Assembly: GCA_021396245.1 (NCBI GenBank)
Contig: WNYE01000087.1
Location: 1 to 64,000 of the forward strand
Length of the DNA: 64,000 nucleotides
Direction: 5' to 3'
Origin: Sporothrix humicola
Taxonomy: Eukaryota; Ascomycota; Sordariomycetes; Ophiostomatales; Ophiostomataceae
The notes below the pieces were generated by a model, which was not told the origin of the DNA, ran no database searches, and saw nothing but the letters and a program-made list of their open reading frames with translations. The first letter of the stretch is position 1. Each line of letters starts with the position of its first letter. This document shows positions 21,770-33,038 of the stretch, in pieces. The translations under genes and the position numbers were made by a program.

Positions 21770-23701
21770 ATGGCCCCCAGCACAATCATTGACGAGACGG
21801 TGGCCGTGCCCGTGGTCACCAAAGGCCTGAACGGCACGGCCAAGAAGCAGTATGCCGTCGAGCCCAACCCGCCGGTGGCCGACGACTACATGTACGATTT
21901 CAAGTACAACCACGAGCTGCCGACGCTGGATGTCCTGGGCGTCGACATTCCGGCGGACGTGAACCCGCAGAAGGAGGCCGAGGACATTGTGGCCAACCTC
22001 AGCAAAGTTCTCGGCTCGGGCGACGCCAACGGCTTTGCCGACCTGTTCCTCGAGTACGGCGTCTGGCGCGACAAGATTGCCTTTACCTGGGACTACCGCA
22101 CGTTCAACTTCCAGTCGGCCATCCGCAAGGCCGCCTCCGACCTGTTGGCCGACAGCAAGAACAAGGCCAGCAACTTTGGCTTCCTGACGCCGGCGCCCAA
22201 GATCGACAGACCCTACCCCGACTATGCGACTCTGCAGTTCATCATCAGCTTCGACACGGAGCTGGTCAAGGCCTCAGCCGTCATCAACGCCGTGCTCACC
22301 AAGAACGACGGCTGGAAGATCTACACGATGCACACCGTCGCCGAGGGCCTCCTCCAATACCCGGAGATCCCGCCCCAGGACGGCCACATGTCGGCCGACA
22401 TTCCGTGGACGACCCAGCGCGAGGCGGCGATTGACGCGGCCAACGACCCGCAGGTGTTGATTATCGGCGGCGGCCAGTGCGGCCTGAGCCTGGCGGCGCG
22501 CTGCAAGTTCCTGGGGCTGCGCGAGCTGATTGTCGAGCGCGACGAGGTCGGCAACGTCTGGAAGAACCGCTACGAGTCGCTGTCACTGCACATGCCGCAC
22601 TGGCAGGACGACCTGGCCTACTTCCCCTACCCCAAGCACTGGCCGACGTACACGCCCGCCCAGAAGCAGGGCATCTACATGCAGTGGTACGCGCACGCCA
22701 TGGAGCTCAATGTGTGGAACAAATCGACGGTCGAGTCGGCCGAGCAGGACGCCGACGGCAAGTGGACGGTCGTGATCAACAAGGGCGGCGTCGAGAAGCG
22801 CACGCTGCACCCGGCACACGTCGTCATGGCCACGTCCCTCTGCGGTCTTCCCTCGATGCCCGAGATTCCCGGCATGAAAGACTACAAGACCGGCAATGTC
22901 CGCCACTCGACGGCCCACGATAGCGGCCGCGACTTTGTCGGCAAGAAGGTGCTGGTTGTCGGCACGTCGTCGTCTGGCTTCGACACGGCTTTCGACTGCT
23001 CGCGCCGCGGCATTGACGTCACGCTGCTGCAGCGCTCGCCGACGTACGTCATGTCGCTCGAGCACTCTGCACCCCGCAACATTGGCAACTACGCCCCCGA
23101 CGCCAACGGCGACCGTCCTCCCCTCGAGGAGCAGGACCGTTTGTTCTTCGCTCTCCCTGTCGGCCCCGCCGAAGAGCTGGGCCGCCGCAACGCCAAAGTC
23201 CTCGAGGATCTGGACCACGACCTGCTCTCGGGCCTCAACAAGGCCGGTCTGCGGACGTGGCGCGGCCAGCGCGGCACCGGAAACGCCACTCTGGGCAAGA
23301 CGCGCAACGGCGGCTTCTACTTTGAGGCCGGCGCCTGCGAGCACGTCATCAACGGCAAGATCAAGGTCGAGCCGGGCTACGTCGAGAAGTTCACCGAGGA
23401 CAAGGTTATCCTGAGCGGCGGCCGCGAGCGCCAGTACGATCTGGTCGTCTTTGCCACGGGCTTCACGCCGCTCAACGACTCCATCCGCCAGACGCTCGGC
23501 AGCACCATTGCCGACAAGGTCGGCCAGATCTGGGGCGTCGACGAGGAGGGCGAGTACCGGACCGCCTACCGCGAGACCGGCGTCAAGAACCTGTGGGTGA
23601 TGGTCGGCTTCCTACCCTATGCCCGCTTCCACTCGAAGCAGCTGGCCATGAGAATCAAGGCTCTGGAGACGGGCATCTCGCCTCCTCCCTACAAGGCATG
23701 A
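21770..23701 (+). CDS. Flavin-containing monooxygenase with N-terminal NTF2/SnoaL-like domain
   Basis: Single exon, 643 residues. The C-terminal two thirds is an FAD/NADPH monooxygenase of the FMO/YUCCA type: first dinucleotide-binding motif IIGGGQCGLSLAA (about 231-243), then WKNRYESLSLHMPHWQDDLAYF, ATSLCGLPSMPEIPG, HSTAHDSGRDFVGKKVLVVG with the second motif GTSSSG (about 398-403), and ATGFTPLNDSIR near 562. Residues 55-190 (KVLGSGDANGFADLFLEYGVWRD... and the AEGLLQYPEIPPQ linker) look like a SnoaL/NTF2-like alpha+beta domain; this is read by eye. FMO-type enzymes oxygenate small substrates, for example indole-3-pyruvate or ketones; the substrate here is unknown. G+C-rich, strongly biased codons suggest good expression. 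Confidence 0.88.
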   Translation: MAPSTIIDETVAVPVVTKGLNGTAKKQYAVEPNPPVADDYMYDFKYNHELPTLDVLGVDIPADVNPQKEAEDIVANLSKVLGSGDANGFADLFLEYGVWRDKIAFTWDYRTFNFQSAIRKAASDLLADSKNKASNFGFLTPAPKIDRPYPDYATLQFIISFDTELVKASAVINAVLTKNDGWKIYTMHTVAEGLLQYPEIPPQDGHMSADIPWTTQREAAIDAANDPQVLIIGGGQCGLSLAARCKFLGLRELIVERDEVGNVWKNRYESLSLHMPHWQDDLAYFPYPKHWPTYTPAQKQGIYMQWYAHAMELNVWNKSTVESAEQDADGKWTVVINKGGVEKRTLHPAHVVMATSLCGLPSMPEIPGMKDYKTGNVRHSTAHDSGRDFVGKKVLVVGTSSSGFDTAFDCSRRGIDVTLLQRSPTYVMSLEHSAPRNIGNYAPDANGDRPPLEEQDRLFFALPVGPAEELGRRNAKVLEDLDHDLLSGLNKAGLRTWRGQRGTGNATLGKTRNGGFYFEAGACEHVINGKIKVEPGYVEKFTEDKVILSGGRERQYDLVVFATGFTPLNDSIRQTLGSTIADKVGQIWGVDEEGEYRTAYRETGVKNLWVMVGFLPYARFHSKQLAMRIKALETGISPPPYKA

Positions 23702-24228
23702 ATGTGAGGAGGAGAACAAGTAAAAAGGAACATATAAAGACGGAAGATAAACCCATTTGTTTTTGTTTTTGTTTTAATATTTGACATAAAACGTACGTTT
23801 TAATTCAATAACATAAATATACAAGTTCACATCATGCTCGTGATTGCGAGAACCCTGAATGCCTCGAGACGCGACAGCACTAACATGACGCCACTAAGAC
23901 CGCTAACACCACTAACACCACTAACACGGACCCCGCATGGGGTAAGAAACAAGCCCCAACACCCCCCGCGAGAACAGGGATCATCAGTGGATCTTGGCGC
24001 CGGTTTTCGCTTTTCTAGCGTGGTTTTTGTGTCTTCCTTGCCTTTTACGCCTTGTAGCCGTCCCAGTCCTCAAACCGGCCTTATCTTTACCCCCTTGAGT
24101 CAATCGTACATATTCCTGGCTTTGTCCGATCTTTCGACGTTCTTGTCGAACCCGATCTCCGTTTCATTATCATTTCATATTTCTTTTTAGGTTTTATCTG
24201 TTTCACCGTCAAAACATCGCCTGATAAG
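23702..24228. other. Intergenic region with CACTAACA tandem motif
   Basis: 527 bp between two plus-strand genes. Contains AT-rich 3' DNA to about 23830, a short tandem of CACTAACA-like words at 23878-23929, then a pyrimidine-rich promoter. Nothing coding. Confidence 0.5.
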
Positions 24229-27200
24229 ATGGCCGGACATAAACACAAACTCTCGAGCGGGACTCCAAGCGGAAGCCCTGGGACTCGCGCTGGCCGTGAT
24301 GTTACCGGCAACAGCGACAGACCCGAGAAGAAGGCCCGCAAACAGCGGCCGTGCTTCAGCTGTGAAGGTAAGTCGCTGTCAACAACATGTGGATGTGGAG
24401 AAGCTGCATGAAATTTGCAAGAGGGATGGGCACTGACACAAGCAGAATGTCGTCGGCTGAAGATGAAATGCGACAGGCAGGGTGAGTTCTTGTCGTCATT
24501 TTTTGGTTGCTTCTTGTCGCCTCACCCAACCACTCACACTCACAACAGTGCCTTGTTCAAACTGCATCCGGCGACATCGCCTTGCGTATTGCACTCGCGC
24601 AACTGGCGGAACAGACAGTCCGGCACCTACACCGGGACGGACGGGACGGCCCGCCCGACACCTGCCGTCACAGGAAACGGAAACACCGGCACCGGCCACA
24701 GTAGCACAGGATCGCTCCTTCCTTGACTTTCAGAATGCCTTTCTCGACGGACAGACGGGCAAAACCAACACCATTAACGATGCCATTACCGTCAACTCTG
24801 TCGGCAATGCTGCCAATCCTTCAGCCAGCACTGGCACCTCGACTACCAACACAGCAAACGCCAGCATCAGCTCACCCACGTCGAGCAGCGTGAACGCCAT
24901 AGTTAGCACCTCGGCCAACAACACGGCCAACACTTCTGTCAATGGCGGTTGTGAGACGAATGAATCCAGCAAAGACCAAGATGCCGATGGCAACACCAAT
25001 GAAGACGGCAACTCGTATGGCACGCTGGTGATGAGCCATGGCGGACGGTCAAAGTATCTGGGGCCAACCGCCAGTGAATGGCTCAAGGATGTGAGTAGTC
25101 TTCCACCTTTCCTGTTTATACACATTGACAATCGCGCTTAACACTTCAGTCCCATTTGCACGACACGGCAAACACGCCATCCGTTACACGATGTCCGTCG
25201 CCCGACGTGGAGGCTGTCCAACACGAGCAACAACAACCGCCACAGCACCAGCCACCGGTAAACATGTCGCCAATTGCGTTTCCCATCAATGCACAAGCGG
25301 CCCAGATTCGGACCAAAGATCTCTTGGCGCATCTTCCCCCAAAAGAAGAAGCATGGGCTCTCGTCGAGTCCTACTACCGCTACTGCGCCTGGCAGTAAGT
25401 TGTCTACCACCGAGGAAATACGAATGGCAGATATCACCCACTAATACAACTTCCAGCCACGATGTTGCGCCACGGTCTCGGTTTCAAGAAACGTTCAACC
25501 GCGTCTACTCTTATGTGACGCCCGGAAAGGTCCCCCCGTCGAGCGCTATCAATTTCCAGGAAGTAGCCCTCGTGTTCGTCATGATGTCCAAGGGCACCGT
25601 CTACAACATTGAGATGCCCACCGACGACCCGTCTGCCGGCGAGTGGCAGCACTTGTCGGAAATGGCCCTTGTCAAGGGCAACTTCTTGTCCAACAACACA
25701 ATCGCCGGCGTCCAGACATTGCACATTATGGCCCATAAGAACTTCCAGTCCGACAGGGGCCGCCACGATGACAAGGCATGGCTCCTCTGGGGCCTTGCCA
25801 TGCGAATGATTCAGGCGGTAAGTCTGCCTTGGCGAAGTAAAATATTTAACAATTATACTCCAAAATCATCATTCTAACCTCACAGATGGGCCTTCATCGA
25901 GATGGCGCGAGGTGGAACTTACCACCAGATATTGTCGATGAGCGGCGCAAGGTCTTTTGGGAAGTCAATGCAGCCGATGTTTTCCAAGCACACTGCTTCT
26001 CGCGGCCGTCGACAATGAACCCGGACCACTTTGACACGGAGTTTCCGTCAGAGACGAAGATTGTGCCAAATGAGAAGGGCTATTTCGAACTGCGCTTCGA
26101 ACTGTCGCAAATATCATGCGAGTGAGTTGCCATCCAAGTTACCATCCATACTCAAATACATTGCTATCGATTCCTAAACTGACCATTAGAATCCTCAACA
26201 TGGCCATGAAGGCACGCCGGCCGCCGTACTCTGACGTGATAGCCCTTGACCTGAAGCTGTAAGTATTAGCTGATGTTCCCTCACTTTATTGGGTTTTCCT
26301 AACGCCATCAGCCGAAAATACGACCAGAGTCTTCCATATTACATCCGCTGTCGAGCCTCCCTCTTGGCCAAGGTCTCTCACTATCCCAGCGCTGAACAGG
26401 CTATTGCCGACTCGCCAGAACCTGCCCGCCGAGCCATGACGTTGTCGTTCCAGCAGTCGAATCTAGCCCTCAATCTTTGCGAGACTTTTATCAACCTGCA
26501 CAGACCATACTATGCCAAGGCATTGTACGATGACACGCACACCACTGACACGTCCATTTACGCCCAGTCATTCTATGCCGTCATCGAGAGATGTGCAGTA
26601 AGTACACGCACTTTTAACCTCTTATTTATGTCCCGTCTAACATCTCCAGATGATCCTTGCCATTGTGTCTGATATTCACTCTCGATATCCTGCCATCAGC
26701 ACTCGCCAATGGAATTTTTGGGTGAGCCATATTTTACTGAAAGTCTCATTACGGAAAACACCTACTAACTTAGCAGTACCACGTCTTTGGCTCGGCTCTC
26801 TGTCTTGGAACTCTTGTGCTCAAACACCCACAGCACGCCATGGCCAATTTTGTGCTCAAGCAGATCGACACATCCATCTCGCTCTTCACATCGCTCGTTG
26901 AAAACGGCGGCAAGACGGCGCGATACGAGCGAAATCTACACTGGCTCGAAGGGCTGCGCGCAAGAGCAGCGGCCAAAGTGGCAAAAGTCGACAGATCGAC
27001 AGACAGAGCGTCGGCGGCGGCAGCGACGATGGCAGCCATGGCCATGGCCCCGACGTCGGCGCCCGTGACAAACGACGACAGGGACATTGACCTGATCGGC
27101 TGGCGGACGCGGCTCATTCGACAGGCAGACCAGACAACAGGCGGCGCACAAAATTTCGGGAATGGTGGAAACGTCATGAGCAACATGAATAGCGCCGCAA

Positions 27201-27460
27201 TGATGGACGCGGCTGTGACGACGGCCAACACAACACCCACGCCGACCATCATTGCCGGTGATCTTCCGATGATGACGAGCCAGGTGCCGGTGCAGTCGAC
27301 CGACGACATTTTGCGCGAGTTCTGGGACCCCATTCTGCTTCACGATTTGCTCGAAGGGACCAACGACCAGAACGACGCGCCTTTGCAGTCCATGATGAGT
27401 AGCGGCCCGTCCTGGTGGGAGTGGGAATACGACGGCAGCCGGTCGATGAACAATATGTAG
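24229..27460 (+). CDS. Zn2Cys6 transcription factor, ten exons
   Basis: Exons 24229-24367, 24446-24481, 24549-25090, 25150-25394, 25457-25817, 25886-26121, 26190-26258, 26312-26597, 26650-26721 and 26777-27460; all junctions are GT-AG, the phases agree and the sum is 889 residues. The zinc cluster is assembled from three exons: C45-x2-C48-x6-C55-x5-C61-x2-C64-x8-C73 (CEECRRLKMKC...CSNCIRRHRLAYC), preceded by a basic stretch. A Ser/Thr/Asn-rich linker follows, then the fungal_trans region (ESYYRYCAWQHDVAPRSRF, MMSKGTVYNIEMP, MGLHRDGARWNLPPDIVDERRKVFWEV) and TLSFQQSNLALNLCETFINLHRPY. The C-terminus is Ala/Met/Asn-rich. Targets are unknown; it lies between the monooxygenase and the Gfo/Idh/MocA gene on the same strand. 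Confidence 0.87.
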
Positions 27461-28362
27461 AGGGCGTGTTGTGAAACACGACATAAATGAAGACATTGCA
27501 TAATATCTCCCTTTCGCGTATTCTCACCTTTTTCTTCTTCTTTTTTCTTCTCATAAATGAGGCTACTTTGTCTTCCAACGGGCTGTTCAATTCTCCACAG
27601 CCTCCGCATCTCCGCATGTCTCCGCAATCCTTGGCCGTATTGTTGTTGAATCCTTAGCCGGGGGTGAGTCGGGTGAATCATCGATGTGTTTGGACACCGG
27701 ACATATTTGGTACTTGGGGCTCCATATTTTATCGGAGATATTTGCCCAGCATGAACTTACACGGACATATTTCAGCACTTGCCCGTTTTGGAAACCGCGA
27801 CTTACACCCGACCTCCTTTCGCGGTTTTTTGCCATTTCCGACCGTGTCTGTTTGTGTGCTCTATTTTGAGTGTGTATTTCTGTATTCTCTGCATATCTCC
27901 TGCACAGAGTCTATTTTTGGTTTAAACGGCACTTCTTCTTTTCTCCGGTATTGTCTCGTCCGTGGTCATTCGCAAGACGATCAGGTCCACCAGGGACCAT
28001 ATGACGTAAAAAATGAGAAAGAAAAAAGGAGATGAGGGGAAGACATGTAAAATAAACAGCGAAAAGAAAGAAAAAAAAGAAATCAATAACAAAAAAAAAA
28101 AACCGTATCTGGATACTCCGATGCATGGATGAGGGGTAAACTTTGAATCTCGCGTCGAGACCCTTATCTGTATCTTCTTGCAGTCTCCAGGGATAATAAG
28201 AAGGACGTCAGCTCAGATAAATCGAGATCAAACAAGTCAAGAAAACCTTCAACCTCAAACCCAAGCACAACTCAAGCTCAACTCAAGCTCAAACTCCATC
28301 ACTCGACTTTCTTCCTTCCTTCCATTTCCTCACATCACCCCATCTTCCTCCCACATCCCACA
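27461..28362. other. Intergenic region
   Basis: About 900 bp between two plus-strand genes: 3' UTR of the regulator and promoter of the dehydrogenase. 28240-28290 carries CAAGCTCAACTCAAGCTCAA-type short repeats in the likely 5' leader. No gene seen. Confidence 0.5.
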
Positions 28363-29599
28363 ATGACTCGCCGTCTCAAGATGGGCCTCATCGGCCTCGG
28401 CCGCCTGGGCTCGATCCGCGCCAACATCCTGGTGCACTCGCAGCCGCGGATCGACTTTGTGGCGGCGTGCGACTCGAAGCCCGGCGCCGACAAGTGGGCC
28501 GCCGAGAACCTGCCGTCGTCGGTCAAGTTCTATGCCGACCCGGCCGACATGATGGCCAACAGCGGCATCGAAGCCGTGCTCATCTCGACGGCGACGGCGA
28601 CACACGCGCCTCTGATCTTGCAGGCGCTGGACCTGGGCCTACACGTCATGTGCGAGAAGCCCATTTCCGTCGACGTGATCACGACCGAGGAGGTCATGGC
28701 CAAGACCGCCAGCAAGCCCGACCAGGTGTTCCTGATTCCCTTCAACAAGAGATGTGAGTCGTGTCTTCCGAAGAATTCTGTTTTGAGGCGCTGTGGTGAC
28801 GATTAATGCTAATGCTTCGCACCCTTTTTTCGTAGATGACGTCTCCTACCAGACCACCAAGAGAATGCTCGACAACGGCGAGCTCGGCACCGTCCACGCC
28901 GTCGAGACGCACAACGCCGACGTGCAGGAGCCCAGCGGCTTCTTCATTGCCTTCTCGGCCATGTCCGGCGGCATCTTTGTCGACGTCGGCATCCACGACG
29001 CCGACATTGCCCGCTATTTCCTCGAGCCCACCAAGGGCATCGAGGCCAACCCCAAGAAGCAGGTCAACAAGGTCTATGCCGTCGGCCAGCAGGCGGTCTA
29101 TGGCGCACTGGCCAAGACGGGCGACGCCGACAACGGCTGGGGCCTCGTCGAGTTTGCCAACGGCAAGGTCTTCCACATGCACGTCGGCCGCACGCTGACA
29201 AACGGTTATGAGGCCACCGCCCGCGTCTACGGCACCAAGGCGCTGTCGCAGATCAACGGCAACTCGACCATCGACCGCGTCCAGATCCGCGACCAGTACG
29301 GCGTGCGCACCCAGAGCACCCAGGACGCTTTCACCCTCTTCGACGAGACCTTCACCAAGGACATTGCCGAGTTTGCCGGCGCCGTGCTCGACGGCACGCC
29401 ACTGACCTGCACGGCAGAGGACGCCTACGAGGCCGCCAAGATCGTGACGGCGCTGCAGCACTCGTTCCGCACGGGTCTTCCGGTGTACTTTGACGACGAC
29501 GGCCGGCCGATCATGGAGGGCGTTGGCAAGGCACAGACGAACGGACACACCAATGGACACACAAACGGTGTGAACGGCAAGGTGAACGGGAGCGCCTAA
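28363..29599 (+). CDS. Gfo/Idh/MocA family NAD(P)-dependent dehydrogenase
   Basis: Oxidoreductase of the glucose-fructose/inositol dehydrogenase family, cytosolic. Two exons, 28363-28753 and 28836-29599 (82-bp intron GTGAGT...CGTAG, phase 1); 384 residues. Rossmann motif LIGLGRLGSIRA near residue 9, catalytic-type lysine in CEKPIS (K99), and IFVDVGIHDADIARYF with D180 and H184, the Asp/His pair usual in inositol dehydrogenase-like members. The last 25 residues are a Asn-Gly-His-Thr low-complexity tail (NGHTNGHTNG), unusual for the family and probably disordered. The substrate is a polyol or sugar by family, possibly myo-inositol or a uronate derivative; not determined. It converges with the DUF2264 gene only 121 bp away. 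Confidence 0.92.
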
Positions 29600-29720
29600 A
29601 AGTTGACGGGGCGAGATGATAGAATTTCACTTGAATTAATGAATAGACTGTTAACGTAATGAAAAGTTGCGACTTTGAATCTTTGAGCTTGTTGTATTGA
29701 CATCGTGTCCGTTGAGCTGG

Positions 29721-31994
29721 CTACTCTGGCAGAACAATGCAAGGTCCGGTTGTCGGCTGTCCGAACGCCACGTTTGGCTGGCTGTTCCAGCGCTCGGTAA
29801 TATCCGTCTTCTCGGCCTCCTTTCTTGCAATGGCAAACACCTTTGTGACGAGGACGAGCTCCGTTCCTGCGGCAATTTCACCCATCGATGAGTCGATAAT
29901 ATCGTGGTAGGCTGTGGGAATCAGACTGCGCTGGAAGGCCAGGCTAGTGTTGGAGTCTGGCTTGAGAGGGGCACAACAGGCTTTGACTATTGGTGAAGAG
30001 GCAGACTTGAGGACAGGGGCGTCAATGGCAACACCCAAAGCTCCGGCATGGGACAATACCAACACAGCGCTGTCACCATCGCCCACGACCACCTCTTCAT
30101 TCTCACCCAGGACGAGCGTTGCCGGCTTCTTGGACTCAACAACGATATTCCCCCCATCAGTGCTCCTTCTCCCTGGCCCGGCAAAACCGCTTTCGACTGC
30201 ATGTAGCATAGAGATGGCCTTGTTCACGCGGATCCGGTGCACGCGGACATGCCAGTCTGGCCATGTATCTGTCGGTGGGACCAGAGTCGTATCGACCTGG
30301 ACGGCTTGATCGCCCCAAGGATACCAGCGGACTGTGGCGGAAGTCGCAGTCTCGACTGTTCTGCCGTTGTCGGCGACAGAAACCTCTAAAAAGTTGGCTG
30401 CCCGGCAATGCTTCCACTTGAGAGCCCACGTCTCGCGCCCGTCCCGGCTCAGAGCCAGTGTATTGTCCGGCACCAGCTGCTGGATCAGAGGGCCAGTGGG
30501 CACGGAAAAGGGAAACGACGACGAGTAGGCAAACTTGCAGTACTTGGCATGTGTTGCCTTCATCGGCCAGGCGACAAACTGGGCGGGAGAGAGCATGAAG
30601 TGGTGATTTCCAGATGGGTGGTTACACAGAATCTGCTGGGGCGTGGGGACGAGAGAAACGGCCGGGTTTTCTTCGCCAAAAGTCGGGTATGGCTCTTCCT
30701 CTGCCGTCCAAAAGGCGTCGTCTTCGCGGAGGGCCACAGCAATGAGCGTTTTGAGGCACCAGTAGACAGACTGCGGTGAGTTGTAGTCCTCTGCCATGTA
30801 CATGTTTCTGGAAAGTTAGCGAGGAGAAGAAGAAGAAAGGAAAGGAAATGAGAAGGCAGAACTCGAGCGAAGCGAAGACACAAATTTGACACAAACTTAC
30901 GGATAATTCCATCCGATGGTCATCGTGCCATCCTGGCTGAAGACATCGTCAGAGTGGGAAGCCCACCACCGCAGATGTCTTAACAAAAAGCCCTTGATGG
31001 CTCCCGGTGTGTTGAGTGGAAACGGCATGTCCTCGACTTGAGCTACGGCCAGCGCCGCAAAGAAGCCTCCACACGCAAACCGGTACGTCAGCGAGCGGCC
31101 AAAGGGAATTGAGGCACCCTCAGCGTCAAAGTACCGCCAGAACCGGGCGCCAAACTGCCGAGCCATCTTTTGGTACCGCTCTGCGCGTTCTGGATCGAGC
31201 TCTGCGCCGCCGTACCGACAGTACAGAAGCTGGCTGAACTGGATGGCAAAGCTGCCCGAGTAGTAGTCCACCTGCCGCCCAATCCCAGTGTCCCGACTGC
31301 CGCTGGCTTTGAACTCGGCCTCCTCGGCTGCCTGCTGTTCGTCCGTCAGCCACGATCCGTCGCTCGACCAGCCGTCGCCAATGTAGTACGAGTCCAGCTT
31401 CGCCAGGTCATCCTTCATCTGCGCGGCAATGCTGCTTTTGGAGGCGTCGTCGCCGTCGTTGGCCGTCAGTCTCAAAAGCGCCAGGTTGGCCATGACCCGG
31501 AACCACAGCCAGTTGGTCGGCGGCATTTCTTTGCCGCCCATCTGCCGCAGCCACGCCAAAATGTTGGCCTGTACTTGTGGCGTCTGTCCGTAAAATAGCT
31601 TGTCGGGCGCCGACAGCAGCCCAAACGACACAATCTCTGACTCCACCATGCGCTGGTCCATGTTGTTGATGTCGCCCCAGTACTCAGCGTGCGACGGGTC
31701 GGTGCCAACGGCGATGCCCTCGATCCATGGCTTCAGAATCTCGTCTGCTTCGCGCGACGTGCCGTCGACACCTCCTTCGAGCAACGCACCGACGGCCCAG
31801 AGTGGCCGCGCAAAGCCCTCGAGCTGGGCAGCTGCCTCGTCAAAGTGCGCGCCCGTCGACACGGGAATCCGGATCCGGCCCTTGTCGGGAGAAAAGCAGT
31901 TTTGCTGGAGGGGGCGGAGCAGAGCCAGTGTCGCGTTGACCACGTCTGCGCGTGTCCGCAGCGGGTTGTCTGAAAAGCCAGGAAGAGGAGGCAT
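29721..31994 (-). CDS. DUF2264 family protein, probable glycan-active enzyme
   Basis: Two exons on the minus strand, 31994-30901 and 30807-29721, joined across a 93-bp intron (GTAAGT...CCAG); 726 residues. The N-terminal alpha-helical part has DUF2264 hallmarks: FEGFARPLWAVGAL-like segment (residues about 60-75), YWGDINNMDQRMVESE, PTNWLWFRVMANLAL, GDGWSSDGSW, RQVDYYSGSFAIQFSQLLY, and DGTMTIGWNYPNMYMAEDYNSPQSVYW across the splice. The C-terminal half is beta-rich (SGNHHFMLSPAQF...). No signal peptide. From memory, some bacterial proteins with this domain are beta-glucuronidases of CAZy family GH154; if so, both this and GH88 act on uronosides. That link is inference and the fungal activity is not known to me. 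Confidence 0.88.
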
Positions 31995-33038
31995 GGCGAT
32001 TGAGGGTTGAAACTGTGTTGACAGGCGGTTTTGGTTGTTTTCGACTCTGGTGGCCTTTTGTTGTTGTTTTTGGCTTCGTTTTTGGACTTTTCTTTTTCAG
32101 CCAAAATCTGGTGCCATTTTGTCGTTGGTTGTTGACTTTCTCGAAACAGCTCTCCAACAATCAAATACGATCGTCAGAGACGTCAGAGAGCTCAAGCTTC
32201 CTTTCCCCTCACAGTGCTTGGCTTGCACCGGTTCTCGGTTGATGTCCGGGTCGTGATTGTGCCGATTTGTTAAGGAGTGATTTTAGCCTCTGAACCTGCG
32301 TCGGCCACCGGGCGATTAGGGGAACACCAAAACACAGTGGTTTCTGCCTTGTACATAACTGGAAGGAGCGACTGAACTACCACAGATATTCACATGACAT
32401 GTCACGAGATGTATAATGACAGCTATTCTCATTAATAGATTTATACTAGCATTGTTTAATTTACAATAAAAATTGTGATGATTCTGCATACTTGTTTTGT
32501 TTTTGACATGTGGATTGTCTTGTTTTGTGTGGACAAAATTTACAAGTGCAGAATCACATGGTCTACGCGGTATCAGTTCCAGCACGTTCAATCAACAGCA
32601 TTATTTTGAGATAAGTATGTTTTTAATATGTAATTAAGTGATAGATCAAAAGACAACGAGGAAATTTCATACGAACAAATGAGCGTTATAAACAAAAGAA
32701 ACATTGCAAATGCAGGTTGGCAGGTGAAGACAAATGAGAAAGAAAAAAAGGACAAAAGAAACGTCGCGCGCTATGCAAAGGCCAAATATGACGTAAGTGA
32801 TCATGAAGAGATAAGACCAAATGAAACAAAAAAATTGACGAGGAAATAACAAAAGAAATCAGAACGAAAGGGACTCGGTGAAATCCGACAAAGTTTCGCA
32901 AAATAGACACATTATCATGTCGTGTGAGCATTGTGCTATGCGTGTCGTTGAGCAATAAGTCTTTGGATGTGTTTTTTGTAGTGTGTTGGCGGCATTCACA
33001 ACGCCAGGTTCGTGGTCGTTTACACGACCTTCATAGGA
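31995..33038. other. Intergenic region, AT-rich in the middle
   Basis: About 1 kb between two minus-strand genes. 32390-32960 is AT-rich with many short unconserved ORFs; 32000-32200 is the DUF2264 promoter and leader. No gene supported. Confidence 0.5.

Noticed and set aside
22583..23344. 253-codon minus-strand ORF within the flavin monooxygenase
   Set aside because: Shadow frame of a strongly codon-biased gene; no motif.
28742..29560. 272-codon minus-strand ORF opposite the Gfo/Idh/MocA gene
   Set aside because: Antisense shadow; Val/Gly/Asp-rich with no recognisable fold, and it crosses the sense intron.
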